NCBI GenBank assembly: GCA_963383645.1
Contig: OY726565.1
Span: forward strand, 30,748,534 to 30,812,533
Direction: 5' to 3'
DNA length: 64,000 bases
Source of the DNA: Muscardinus avellanarius
Lineage: Eukaryota; Chordata; Mammalia; Rodentia; Gliridae
The position numbers and the translations under genes are program-made. Positions 12,590 through 24,152 of the stretch are shown in pieces; within the stretch, counting starts at the first letter, position 1; every line of letters begins with the position of its first letter. The notes under the pieces are model-generated. The model saw nothing but the letters and a program-made list of their open reading frames with translations, was not told the origin of the DNA and made no database searches.

Positions 12590-13215
12590 CCAATTTTATC
12601 AGTTTTGGGAATGGCTTAGGAAGATCTGAGAAAGCTCTGATTATTATAGAAATATTTCAGAAATAATTGTGTCAAAATGGCAGACCTGGAGAGAGAAAGG
12701 CTTGGCTTCAGTCAGGAAGCAAACAGCTACTGAAACTTAGATTAACTTAGCTAAAAGTAATTAGCAAGTAATTAGCAAGGAGAGGGGAACTAGGCCTTTC
12801 TCTGTCTAAAGACAGATTTACATGATTAGATAAGCTAGCTAGGATGGGAGGAGGGGAATTATGTAAACAAGATGGAGGTCATGGGTATAAAAAGTCTGGT
12901 CCACGTGCTGTATCTCGGGTGGGTCATTCATTTGAACCACCCCCCCCATGCCATTTTGGCATGGGGCTGTAACTATCTTCTGTATTTCTATCTTGTTAGT
13001 AAACTTCTTTAAATCTTCAGCAAGAGTCCATGCTATGGTATACTTATCCTTAGCTCAGGACAAGAACCTGTGGTTTTTCTGTTTTTCTGGGGTTTTGTTG
13101 TTGTTGTTGTTTTGTTGTGGTTTGAGGGAAATTGTGTCCAGGACCCTAACAGGGGTCCTCGGGGACAGTTTCCCCACAACCATAACATTTCTACACCGTA
13201 ACATCTCTTACTGTA
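12590..13215 (+). mobile_element. Solo-LTR-like insertion in the composite element
   Basis: This block interrupts a module that continues on both sides (TATTGTCCC on the left, CCAATCAGATATTAAAC on the right). It contains a TATA box (GGGTATAAAAAG, near 12890), a C-run, and AGTAAACTTCTTTAAATC near 12997, typical of the poly(A) region of class I-type LTRs. It ends in a GGACCCTAACA / TTTCCCCACA context. Exact termini and target duplication could not be fixed, and no internal retroviral sequence is present. Confidence 0.55.
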
Positions 13216-13436
13216 ACACCAATCAGATATTAAACCAAAATCTGATGTCCAGGGTTTCTCAGAGGAATACCTGTCCTGTTTGACTGCTGTCAGCTACTGT
13301 TGTTGCGGCCACAGTCACCACTGCGACCGTGGCTGCCACCATCTTGGCCCCTCCACTTTAGGACATTTCTTGTGATCTGAACATGAAATTACCCTAAAGC
13401 TGCTGAACAAAAGTGACTAGTTTGGCTGATAAGTCT

Positions 13437-13885
13437 TTTTTTTAAAAATACTTGTATTGGTGTGTTATACATCATAGTGAGATTCAAAATGACACAAACG
13501 CACAGGCACATCACTTGGCTTGTTTCCCTTCGCATCTTCCCCTGGCCCCTCTTCCGTCCCCATACATGTTAGTGAGATTGGTAGTGATACCTTCACATGT
13601 GGACATAACATTATTTGAACTACTTGCTCTTTCAGTCCTCCTTTCTCCCTACCTCACCTCCCTCCCCCAGCCCCGTCCACTCTTCTAGTGGTCTCTTTCC
13701 TCATTTATCTGAAGTCCTTTTTGTTCCCTATTTTCATTTGGCCAACTTTCCAACATATTGTCACTGGTAGAGATTTCCGCAATAAGACCCCCAAAGCTCA
13801 GAAAATAAAACCAAGAATCAATGAGTGGCATGACATCAAATTGAAATGCTTCTGGCTGATACATCCTAAACGCCTCCAGGGACTG
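13437..13885. mobile_element. L1 fragment with 5' inversion (twin priming)
   Basis: 13437-13757 is an inverted L1 3' end (TATTGGTGTGTTATACATCA...). At about 13758 it switches to a forward-oriented ORF2 segment encoding a KTPKAQKIKPRINEWHDIKL-type sequence. Opposed orientation of neighbouring L1 parts is the signature of twin priming. Confidence 0.7.
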
Positions 13886-14978
13886 GATAGGAAAAGCCCT
13901 TTCTCATGGAGCAGTGGCCCTATCTTTTAGGTTAAGATGCACATTCGTCAACTCGGTATAGTTCTGGGGTGGGACCCAGGGTCCTGCATTTTAATAGATT
14001 AAAATTTATCAGATTTAAATCTTAATAGATTGAAAATAGGTAGATTTTGAAAGGGGCACTCTCTGGACCATACCTGGAGAAGCGCCTTGCCTGTGAACAT
14101 GTCGCTCTATCATGTAGAGCTTTTTTGCTTTAATGAGTGGAGACCAGCAGCTAGAAAATAGAGCAATTCTTAGATTATTTAGTATTCTGGGGGGAAATGA
14201 ACTATCTCAGAATTTTACATTGGGATGTATTTGGTTAACTTATATTTTAAACATGTTACCTATATTTACTTAAAAACTTAGGAGCTGGAGACTTTCCTGA
14301 AGCCCATATACAAATATAACCCAAGCAAGTCAGCAAGCAAAGCTACAAATTTGCTGATATCATAGATGTCAGAGGAAGAAAACAGTTTGCCATAGAGAAG
14401 ACAGCAGCATCTCCGCGTTTGTGGAAACCATGGTGCTGATTGATAGGCAGGGGGAAGACACCCTGATGGCAGAGGGTGATTCATCTCAGAGGGCTAAACT
14501 GCATGTGCTCTGTTCTGACCTGTCATCTCTGTCCTGATGCTGCCCTGGCCTCAGGCCACCTCCTTCTTCAGGGAAAGGACTCTTTTTAGCACAGACAGCA
14601 AGTTGTTCCCCCCTCATGTCTGTGTCAGTGTCACAGTGTCTGTGTTTGTCACAAATCTTCCTGAAGTGATTATTATGGGAAGTTAATGCCTGTGTGGCAT
14701 ATGCTCAGATCTGTGCAGAATTATATTACTTTAGCCTATCATTTTCTCCTGGCTTTTCCTGATTTCAGCTAGTGTCACAGATACAATATACTACATACAC
14801 ATCATCCACAGATGCTCAAGCTCTTTGGAGTGGCAACACAATATTTAACCGTCTGAACTTAGATCATGAACCTAATCCCATTTCAAAGGTATTGAGAAAC
14901 TTGTGTGGGGGCGGGGGGGGGGGCAGGGAAATAGTTGTGACTGGTATAGGCTTTTGGAAATCAAGTTAGGAATTTTTG
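13886..14978. other. No gene seen; possible MER5-like trace
   Basis: 13925-13990 (TCTGGGGTGGGACCCAGGGTCCTGCATTTTAATAG) has MER5/hAT-like wording. The remainder is unremarkable, apart from a short G-run near 14910. Confidence 0.4.
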
Positions 14979-15160
14979 GGACTGAGTGTGGTGGCACATG
15001 TCTTTAATGCCAGTGCTTCAGAGGCTGAGACAGGAAGATTACAGGTTTGAGGCCAGCCTGGGCAACTCTGCTGTTCAAAACAAAAAATAAAAAGGGCTGG
15101 AGGCATATCTGAGAGGTAGAATGTTCCTGGGTTCAATGCTCAGTACTGAAAAGAGAGGGG
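14979..15160 (+). mobile_element. B1-dID SINE
   Basis: Forward, moderately diverged copy (GACTGAGTGTGGTGGCACATG ... CTCAGTACTG). Confidence 0.85.
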
Positions 15161-15881
15161 GGGGGGAGAAATTGAGTTTCGGTTTAATTAAAGGAGTAAC
15201 TCTATTTGGAACACAAGTCCTAAAAGCAAACAAACAAAACAAAACTATGAGAAGGTGGGCCACATTGCCTTCTGGTTGGTTTTACTGAAGCACAAATGGA
15301 CTGTCCCATTCTTTAGAAACTAGACTTTGTTGTCTGGGATTAATGATTAGGTTTAATTATTTTTATATGTCCTACATTCAGCATATGCTAGGGTCATACT
15401 TAATTCTAATTAATTAATTCATATTCAAGTTGAGTTAATTGTTAAACTAAATAAACTTTGTAAGTCCTGATGATTGAGGATATTGGAAGAGTAATTTGCC
15501 AGATGAGAGAGTAAAGAAAATGGAGATTGTATGTCACTTCTCTCCACTTTAAGGCCCAGCAAGACCTTGGCAGTGTATACAGCCCTCTTTCCTGTTGGCC
15601 TGGACCCTAGCTCTTGGTTACTTTAAACAGGGATCCAGAGGAGCACTACCAGTCCGTCAGAATGAGAAAGAAGCTAAGAAAGAAAATCTTTTTTTTTTTT
15701 TTTTTTGCCAGTTCAATATAAAGGCTAAAACAACACTTTCTACTGCCAAGAGGATAAAAATCTTCAAGAGACTGCCAGCTAATTCCATCTTCTATGCCCA
15801 TGCTTGCTAATTGGTGATAGCTAGCTCTAATGCTGCTATATGCTTTTAAGGTTGCAGAGAAGAGTCTTGAAAATTAACAAA
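15161..15881. other. No gene seen
   Basis: Unique-looking AT-rich sequence with no supported features. Confidence 0.55.
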
Positions 15882-16293
15882 TTTTTTTTTTTTTTGGTAT
15901 TGAGGATTGAACCCAGAAGCATTCTACCTCTGAGCTATGCCCCCAGTTCTATTTCTTATATTTATTTATTTATTTATTTATTTATTGCGGGTCTGGGGAT
16001 GGAACCCAGGGGCATTTGACCTCCAAGCTACATCCCCTGCCCTATTTTTTTTTTATTCTTTATTTTGAAACAGGGTTTCACTAAGTTGCAAAGGGCCTCA
16101 CTAAGTAGCTGAGGCTGTCCGCGAACCCGATCCTCGGGTCTCAGCCTCCCAAATGCTTCCTATTTTTATTTTTAAATTTTGAAACAGGTTCACACCAAGT
16201 CACTAAGTTGCTAAGGCTAGCCTTGAACCTAGGATCCTCCTGCCTCAGCCTCCCAAGTACTGGGATTACAGGCGTGTGCCACCATGCCCAGCC
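15882..16293 (-). mobile_element. B1-dID SINE interrupted by a second SINE
   Basis: The outer copy occupies 15882-15953 (ID half) and 16157-16293 (B1 half). The two halves make one element once the inner insertion is set aside. Confidence 0.82.
15954..16156 (-). mobile_element. Nested B1-dID SINE, 5'-truncated
   Basis: A (TTTA)n tail is followed by GCGGGTCTGGGGATGGAACCC and stops at CCTCCCAAATGC. It lacks the B1 start and lies within the outer SINE in the same orientation. Confidence 0.8.
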
Positions 16294-19190
16294 CCTGAGC
16301 GCTTTTTGTCCTGGGAAAGTGATAGAAGAGTGGTGGCATCTGCTGCACATTTCTCATCTCTCCTCAACTCGTGGCCCATCCTGAGCACAAGCAGGAGAAT
16401 GGAAATAGTGGAATGGAGAAAGAAAAGACAGTGGCAGAGTAGAAGGGAAAGAGGAGAAGCCGTGTGACACAGAAATAAAAGAGATCTGTGCAGTGAGCGG
16501 GGTGAGAGTGTGCACCACGGAGGCCCCAGGTGCTGCGTGGTAACTTCCTGCCACAGGCCGCCTGTGCCTGCATTGAACTTTCATGGGTCCCAGTTTCCAT
16601 TCTGGTCAGCAAAAGTCACATTCACAAGAGCGTTATACTGTAAACCCAAGAGCTGCAACAGCAATGGAAATGAAAGAAGATAAGTGAGGTGGGCCATGGG
16701 ATTGAGAGAGGTGCAGCAGAAGTTGTCTGAAGTTCTCCACACCCTGCCCTCTGCCCTGCCCCCTCATCCCAGGGATGCTTTAGAGATTGGGCAGGAAAAG
16801 AGGACCACAAACCTCTGGCTACAAGTTTTCACCATCTATTATGTGACTCTGTGAAAGTCATTGAGACTTACTCAGAGATGAATAGGACTCATTCCCCATT
16901 CTCAGCGGGGTCCCAATCTGGAGGGAATAAAAGATCCATCAATAATAGCACCTATTAAAAATGTGAGAAGCGCCATGATGTATGTATGAGCACAGGGATA
17001 TTAATTCTGCCTAAGGGGGCTGGGGAATTTCCAGCTGTGAAAAATATTTAATAATACTGTACCATAGGAGATATTTATTTTGATAGGTTGTTAGTAAGAC
17101 AAATAACTTTCCAGTGAAAGAGAAATTCTACCTGGTATAGAATTTCAAAGTAGGTACAGTATACCCCCACTGTATTGATGGATTTATTAGAAAAAGCCTA
17201 TAACACTTGGGCATGTTTTTCCTCTTAAAAATAATGTATACTATATGAACATTAAATTTAATGAAGCAAATCAAAAGGCATAGATTAATGTGCTGGTCAG
17301 TAAATGACAAAATGTTCTTTCCACGAAAGCCAATTTAAAACCTTTGGAGCTGAATTTCTTAAAGAAAAAGCCACATGATTCAAGATGACCCTACAATGCA
17401 TGTGTATACTATAATATTTGTGTACATTTTTTCTTTCTGGTTCCATTATATGGCTGTATCAATATTTCTCTCCTCCTAAAGACTAAACTCAGTTGTGAGT
17501 GCTAGCTTTTGCCTGATTGCTCGCTGGACAGTCTACTGGAGTTAGAAGCGCAGATAAAGGGAGTCCATCCTTTCATGAGAACGTGCTTACATTGCAGCCC
17601 TGTTGCCTATTGTGGATTTCATTAACTGAACCTTCCAGGGGATTGTTTTATTTTATATGCTCAGTGCTTGCTCTATTGATCTTCTCAGGGGGTTGGCAGG
17701 CATTTCATGGCTTAGGGTTGCCTGCAACATTTGGAAGGAATGTTTAATTTTAGCACTGTTTCCTAGGTCCATTCTGTTATCTGCTGTGAAGTCACACCAT
17801 CAGTCTTTAAAGGGCAAAGTTTAAGAGAACATGTTCTTGTTCCACCAGAAGTCTTTTATATAAAATAATGGTCCAGAGTATGTAGGTAAACAGCTCAATA
17901 AAGACTTTGGTGATTTCAGTGTATATAGTGGGAAGCTGACATAGTTTTTTGGGGAGAAAAACCTTAAAATGAGATTGTTGTATAGATACTGTTTGAGCTA
18001 GATTCCTTTGACGTGGCACTAAAGATTATTTGAAATAGGAGTTATCCGCTTGGTCAAAACTCATTTCAGATTTAATTGGGAGTGAGATGTATATAAGAAA
18101 ACTATGTGGGAAGGCAATATAAACATAACAGAAAGGTCAAAAAGTTTTCATATCTGAGAAGTTTGAACTATTGAGGGCCTGACAAAAGAGATTTGATTCT
18201 ACAGAGCAATTTGTGAGCCAACATAGGATGAATGCCCTGCCTCAACTCTTCTGCTAAAAACAGAAAATTTTTCTTCTGGGATTATCCTGTCAAATATGAT
18301 TAGTTTCTTTTCCCTATTATATTTGATTACTTACTATTTATCAATTTTCATGCTTTTAAGCTCTTTCCAAATATGAGCAAATATTGCTCATGTTTCTCTT
18401 GAGAAATAATAAAGCAATATAAGCCTTTATTCTCTTTCCTTTTGTTTCTTCCCCGAATTGCTAACAGAACAGATTAAAATTCTTTTTTGGTCTGAATAAA
18501 CTAATCTACACTACATGGTTATTATATCCGAGGTAGACAGGTTGTTAAGTAAAATTCTGTATAATTTAGTTTGCAACTGAGTAATCCCATCGTGATGTAG
18601 TGAAATCATTCGTTCGTATAATGAACTCAATTTGGGGTACTAGGAGTTACAGTGTGAGCTTTATAACAATTGTCAATATTAAGATAAAGTTGACTGCATA
18701 ACACAAACATGGGTTACAGAGAGATTTAGACAAACAGTAATTTTATGATGAAGAAAGGACTGCTTTGGACTCAATGATTATTTAGGAGTTATCAAACTAG
18801 CAAACTGCAAGCCAAATTCAACCTATAGACTCAAAAATAGATTTAAAGAAATTTGAAAGACAACTTTTAGTTACACAGATATAGTGAAAGGAAGTCCTTC
18901 TTCCACTCCCTACCTGAGAAACTATAACCAATTTCTTATGTGTCCTGCCGGGGACAGTATGTCTATAAACTGCTGTGTCCATTCTCCAAACCTCTACTTT
19001 TTACATACACTACAGTATGCTTTTCTCCCTTTCTCCCTTCTTTTCTTCCATCAGTCCAGCCTGTCTTTCTTAACATTATTTGTTGAAGTCATTCCATTTT
19101 AGGACATTACTTTTTATATATATTCTTTCAGACTTCATTATATGTATATACCAAAGTTTATTTAATAATTTCCCTACTAACTGGGTTGTT
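16294..19190. other. No gene seen over ~2.9 kb
   Basis: The longest SINE-free stretch in the left half. Composition is mixed, then AT-rich. Overlapping minus-strand ORFs at 16354-16612 lie in two frames over the same bases and show no domains. Confidence 0.5.
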
Positions 19191-19192
19191 TG

Positions 19193-19196
<4 letters not shown>

Positions 19197-19238
<42 letters not shown>

Positions 19239-19434
19239 AGGTCTGGGATGGAATCCAGAGGCATTTGACCCCGAGCTACACCCCCTGCCAAGTTTCTGGT
19301 TTTTTCTTTGTTTTGAAACAGGGTCTCACTGAGTTGCAGAGGGCCTCACTAAGTAGCTGAGGCTGTCTGCACAATCCTCCAGTCTCATCCTCCTGAATGC
19401 TGGGATTACAAGAGTGTGCCACCACACCCGGCTC
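19197..19434 (-). mobile_element. B1-dID SINE with long T-run
   Basis: A ~38-bp T-run (A-tail complement) precedes the body. The 12-bp duplication TGCAGATTTTTT (19191-19202, 19435-19446) marks a recent insertion. Confidence 0.92.
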
Positions 19435-19730
19435 TGCAGATTTTTTAATGTTACTATGACTACCTTTATACAAATACTGTATGAGATGTGCTATTCTACA
19501 TGTATCAGTAGGATACATTTTTGAACGTAGAATTGTTGTGCTGGAGGATAAGGACATTTGTACTTATGTAGATATCGTTAAATGGCCTCCACAGCAGCTA
19601 CTGAGCTTAGCCTTCCAGCAGCAATGCATCACCCCCTTACCCTTGCCAGCCCAGTGTGTTATCTGGTTCTTTGCTCTTTGCCAATATAAGCAAGAATTGT
19701 AATCTCAGTTTTAAAAAATTAAAAAGTTAA

Positions 19731-19944
19731 TTTTTTTTTTTTTTTTGCCTACTGGGGATGGGACCTAGGGGCATTCTAACTCCGAGCTATACCCTCAGCC
19801 CTATTTTCTATTCTTTATTTTCAAACAGGGTCTCACTGAGATGCAAAGGGCCTTACTATGTAGCTGAGGCTGTCCGCAAACCATGATCCTCCTTTCTCAG
19901 CCTTCTCAATGCTGGGATTACAAGTGTGTGCCACCATGCCTGGC
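19731..19944 (-). mobile_element. B1-dID SINE
   Basis: Reverse copy with a T-run tail, ending CCACCATGCCTGGC. It is head-to-head with the next copy, ~30 bp away. Confidence 0.9.
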
Positions 19945-19974
19945 ATAATATTTTTTTTATCAAGAGTGATTTAT

Positions 19975-20180
19975 CTAGGTGGGCATGATGGCACACATTT
20001 GTAATCCCAGTACTTGGGAGACTGAGGTGGGAGGATCACAGGTTTGCCACCAGCCTCAGCTACTTAGTGAGGTCCTCCACAACTTAGACCTTGTTTCAAA
20101 ATAAAGAATAAAAAATAGGGCTGGGGGTGTAGCTTGGAGGTAGAATGCCCCTAGGTTCCATCCCCAGTACCACAAAAAAG
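19975..20180 (+). mobile_element. B1-dID SINE
   Basis: Forward copy with the 12-bp duplication AGAGTGATTTAT (19963-19974, 20181-20192). Confidence 0.92.
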
Positions 20181-20561
20181 AGAGTGATTTATTATCTTTT
20201 TATATGCTCAGGAGCCATTTTTGTTTTTCTCTTCCACAAACTGCTCGTAGTCTTTTAAAATTATGGATCTTATTTGTTTTTCTTATTATAATGCTTCCTA
20301 TCCTTTTGTTTTCATTAATCATTTTATTCTAGAACTGAGTTCTAATATGTAATTCAGCTTTTGTCTTGATTGGTAGGGGACACATAGATTTATTGATATG
20401 ACAGATACATTTGGTCTTAAATGTATCATGCCAGCTCATGGTATATTTTGTATTTTTAACAAGTTTTTCACTCTAATCTATTTTCATTCAGTTTGACTCT
20501 GTGTAGTTTTCCTTATATTAAGATGTTAGAGTTTCTGTTTTGGTTAACTTCTAATATACTC

Positions 20562-20748
20562 TTTTTTTGTACCAAGGAATAAACTCAGGGACATTCTACC
20601 TCTAAAAGCCATACCCCAACCCTATTTTCTATTTTTATTTTTGAAACAGGGTCTTGCTAAATTGCTGAGGCTGGCCTCGAACCTGTAATCCTCCTGTCTA
20701 ATCTTCCCAAATACTGGAGTTATTGGCATATGTCACTGTACCTAGCTT
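20562..20748 (-). mobile_element. B1-dID SINE, older
   Basis: Diverged reverse copy (TTTGTACCAAGGAATAAACTC ... GTACCTAGCTT). Confidence 0.8.
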
Positions 20749-21525
20749 AAGTATACTTTTTATATATTTTTAGCTTCTCTACTTTTCAGATTGTGCCTAT
20801 TACTTTACTAATATATGCAATAATGAAATTAGCATGCCCGTGTTTTCCCTTTGTTATCACTGGCTTTTCTAGTGTTTCCCTTTCTACTGCTAAATATATT
20901 TAAATTTATATTATTTGACTTATTTTCTTTGAAAGCCTTTGATTTATAGGTATAAAAGATGACCCAACCAAGGGACTTATTTTTCACCTTAATTATATCA
21001 TATTGACATAGTCTTTTTTAGTTTAAAGCTAAATACATTCAATGTTCACCCATCATTCCTCTGGTTCTACCTTCCCCAGACATTTTTAATGGTTGAACGA
21101 AACTTTTCAAGCAGTAGTTGTTTACAGGAGGGATTGTGATAATGATATTACTTGAATTTTTGTATATGTAAGTGGTTTGACTGAGACTTTAAAAACCTTG
21201 GAAGGATAACTTGACTGGATATAAATTCCTTGGCTTACAACTCTTTCTTTGAAAAATCTTACAGATAATTGATTTACTGGGTTTTGGCATTAAATTCTGT
21301 GGAGAAATACAAAGTCAGACTTATTTTTCTTCATATTTTATTTTATATTTTTGTCTGGTTGCTTGCCAAACTTTGGGATTTTTTTTGAACTTAAATAATT
21401 TTTATTAGATGCATCTCAATTTTTATCTTCCTGGATTAATTATTCCTGGTTAACGGTGTACCATTTTACTCTAAAAGAAAAATTAATGAGATTAGACAGA
21501 TCATATTTTTATAAAACATATATAT
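20749..21525. other. No gene seen
   Basis: AT-rich sequence with no recognisable element. Confidence 0.5.
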
Positions 21526-21723
21526 TTGGTGGTACTGGGGTTGCTGGAAGCCCTTCTACCTCTGGCTACACTCCCATGGGATATACTCCCAGACCTATTT
21601 TTATACTTTTTTATGTGGAAACAGGGTCTCTTAAGTCAGCGCAGCTGGCTTCGAACCTGTGCCATCCTACTGTCTCTGCCTCCCAAGCGCGGGGATTACA
21701 AGCATGCGCCACCACGCCCGGCT
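21526..21723 (-). mobile_element. B1-dID SINE, variant subfamily
   Basis: Reverse copy carrying the variant right half (GGTGGTACTGGGG...GGAAGCCCTTCTACC). Short flanking repeats (TAAAACAT) are visible. Confidence 0.88.
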
Positions 21724-21902
21724 AAAACATTAATATGTTTAAAATGTAAATAGAGATGTGCACCAGGGGGACAGCCACCACCCGCTGCTGGGCAGGTCAG
21801 ACTTCCAGCCACGGGCTGAGGAATGACTTCAACAGGCCTGTAGGAAGAGATTCCATTGTGTGGCTTGCGCATCACTCTTCCTTTGAGTTGAAACCTCACA
21901 CT

Positions 21903-22040
21903 AAACCACGTGTGGAGGCACAAGCCAGTAATCCCAGTAAGGGGGAGGCTGGGACAAGAGGACTGCAGGTTCAAAGACAGCTTCAGCAATGTTGCAAGAC
22001 TCAGCAACCCAGTAAACACTCTGTTTCAAAACAAAACATA
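21903..22040 (+). mobile_element. Left half of a B1-dID SINE split by an L1-type element
   Basis: B1-like part ending GTTTCAAAACAAAACATA. Its right half reappears at 23612, after the inserted element. Confidence 0.78.
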
Positions 22041-23611
22041 AGAGAAGGGAGGAGGAGGATCAAGATGGCGATGGTGGTGGCGGCGGACAGTGTTCAGGAG
22101 AGGCAGACAGATCCAATCCAATCCATCTTGAATTTGTGAAAAAATCTCCCAGAAAGTAGACTTCTCCTGTTGCACATGCTCAGAAACTCTGGATAACATA
22201 CTATGTAAGAAAAATGTTAGGGGCTGTCAGAGGGAGCCCCGCATGGTCAGGCAGGCTGGCTACACCACACGTCCTCTAAGCTGCACTGGGGGCCATGGTG
22301 TTCTCATAGCAGCAGATCCTGCTCTCCATGGTGAAACTGTGGGCCTCTGCTTTTGGTGGGGAGATAAAATCCATTGCTACAGGTATTTGGGCTCCCAGCT
22401 TTTGCAAAAGACACATTCTGTTTTCTTAGATTAAAAAAAATTGAAAACAGTTGAAAAAAAATGGGAACCTCTGTAGACATCCTGTTTATGGTGATGGGGA
22501 TCTGGGCCTGCTCCAGAGCAAGGCCAGGACCAGAGCCTGCTCCACAGCTAAGCCGGGGATCAGAGTCTGCTCCATGGCGAGGTTGGGACTGGAGCCTGCC
22601 CCAGAGCGAGGCCGGGACTGCAGCCTGCTCCACAGTGAGGCTGAAACAGGGGCCTACTCCACAGCAGAGGGCCAGCGGGTCCCTGCAACCTTGCGGTCAG
22701 GAAGCACTTGAAGCTGCTGCTGCTTCACCTCATCTCTCAGCAGATTCTCAGATCCAAGTGACCTCTGTTAAAAAAAACTGGTTGAGAGTGGATCATCTCA
22801 TCAAAGTTACTAACCTACTGGCTTTCAGGATTTCAGTAAGTGGGAATCAGTGTGGAAAATAAAAGAAGGATTTCCAAGAAAGAAAGAAACTGTAATTGAT
22901 CAGATGTAGAGAAATAGAAACTCTAATACATTATTGGTGGGATTGCAAATTAATGCAACCACTTGGAAAACAGTATGAAAGATCCTCAAAAGAATGAAAA
23001 CAAACTTACCATTTGATCCAACAATACCACTTCTGGGTATCTACCCAAAAGAATGAAAACCAAAATACCAAACTAATGCGTGTATATCTATGTTAATAGC
23101 TGCACAATTCACCATCATCAAACTCTGGAGCCAGCCAAGATGTCCTTCAACAGATGAGTGGATTACAAAACTGTGGGATATGCACACAATGGAATTTTAC
23201 CCAGCCATAAAGGAGAAAAAAATATGGCAATTACAGGGAAATGTCACACACACACAAAAAAAAAAAACCAAGAAATTGGATGCTTTCCCTAATATGCAAA
23301 AGCTAGGGAGAAACGGGTAACAGGAGGAACTCTAGATGAAGAAGGGATTCTATAGAGGAGCAATTAAGGTGACCTATCTGAGGGGATGGGAGGGGGGAGA
23401 GGGAAACTCTTTAAAGCACAGGATGTACTTAAACAAACATATCAAAGTCAATCACTAAACCAAGCACAGGAAGGAGGAAGGAAAAGGGAATGGGATGGGG
23501 ATTGGGTAAGGGCTATTTGGGTAATGTGTGCATGTATATCTCCACAAGTTTTTATCCCATTGAGATGTATGACTACAATACACCAATAAAAATTTATTAA
23601 ATTAAAAAAAA
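22041..23611 (+). mobile_element. Short internally deleted L1-type element
   Basis: Begins with a 5'UTR-type monomer (GGATCAAGATGGCGATGG..., to about 22209, the reverse complement of the 11-12.5 kb units). Next come a 5'UTR body (22210-22440, matching 10825-11000 and 11755-12000 inverted) and six ~30-bp GC-rich repeats (22505-22680). About 200 bp of unassigned sequence follows, then the C-terminal end of ORF2 (about 22890-23320, frame broken), the 3'UTR and an A-rich tail. ORF1 and nearly all of ORF2 are absent. Both ends are fixed because it divides a SINE into its two halves. Confidence 0.8.
22505..22680 (+). repeat. ~30-bp GC-rich tandem repeat (VNTR)
   Basis: Six units start at 22505, 22535, 22565, 22594, 22623 and 22652 (period 29-30 bp), each beginning GCCTGCTCCA or a variant. 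About 2.5 diverged units occur inverted at 10626-10705 in the sister element. Confidence 0.9.
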
Positions 23612-23672
23612 TACAAAGGGCTGGGGTGTAGCTCAGAGGCAGAATGCCCCTAGGTCCAATTCCTAGTACTAT
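23612..23672 (+). mobile_element. Right (ID) half of the split SINE
   Basis: GGGCTGGGGTGTAGCTCAGAGG...CTAGTACT continues the element interrupted at 22040. Confidence 0.78.
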
Positions 23673-23943
23673 GCATATATACAAAGAGGAAAAATAGCAA
23701 AAACAAACAAAAGAACAAACCTGACAACAACAGGAAGAACAGAGGCGAAAGTTTATCAGTAACGATGCAATGAAGCAAGAGTCACGGAGGTTATTTTGTG
23801 CTAACAAGAGGGTGGGGAAGTGAGTACCCGTACATCACTGCGGGAGTGAAATGCTGTACCTTGTGCAAGTGCAGGCTACTCTCTATGGAAATAAAAGGTA
23901 TAGAGATTGTAAAAAAGTAAAATAAATAAAATGTAAATAGAAG

Positions 23944-24117
23944 CCCCTGGGTATAGTGGAACACCCCAGTAATCCCAGTACTTGGGAGGCTAAGACAAAA
24001 GGATTGCAGGTTCGAAACCAGCCTCAGAAACTTAGCAAGACCAAATTAAAAATAAAATAGGTCTGACAGTGTAGCTCAGAGGTAGAAGGACCCTGGTTCT
24101 AATTCCCAGCATCCCCC

Positions 24118-24118
<1 letters not shown>
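23944..24118 (+). mobile_element. B1-dID SINE
   Basis: Forward copy, somewhat diverged. Its tail became the following CA repeat. Confidence 0.85.

Positions 24119-24152
<34 letters not shown>

Larger units (their letters stand above)
10363..13371 (-). mobile_element. ORF-less composite L1-type retroelement, with nested insertions
   Basis: The whole unit is bounded by a 17-bp duplication, ACTTTAGGACATTTCTT (10363-10379 and 13355-13371). Read on the minus strand, it starts GGAGGGGCCAAGATGG, like an L1 5'UTR. It continues through two tandem ~0.9-kb 5'UTR-type modules made of ~150-bp monomers (13354-10820). Next come a microsatellite, a short GC-rich ~30-bp repeat (about 10705-10626), and directly the L1 3'UTR (10625-10390) with an A-rich end. 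No ORF1 or ORF2 is present. A SINE (12150-12363) and an LTR (about 12590-13215) inserted later. It is most likely an internally deleted L1 that could only move in trans. Confidence 0.78.

Noticed and set aside
21756..22139. 127-codon ORF near a CpG-rich start
   Set aside because: It runs across a SINE half and an L1 5'UTR monomer in one frame by chance.
22505..22680. Regular ~30-bp repeats as a possible CRISPR array
   Set aside because: Units are contiguous with no spacers, diverged from one another, and inside a mammalian L1 derivative.
23612..23672. tRNA-like sequences (GGGGTGTAGCTCAGAGG) throughout the window
   Set aside because: They are the tRNA-Ala-derived ID halves of SINEs, lacking an intact cloverleaf and followed by A-tails.
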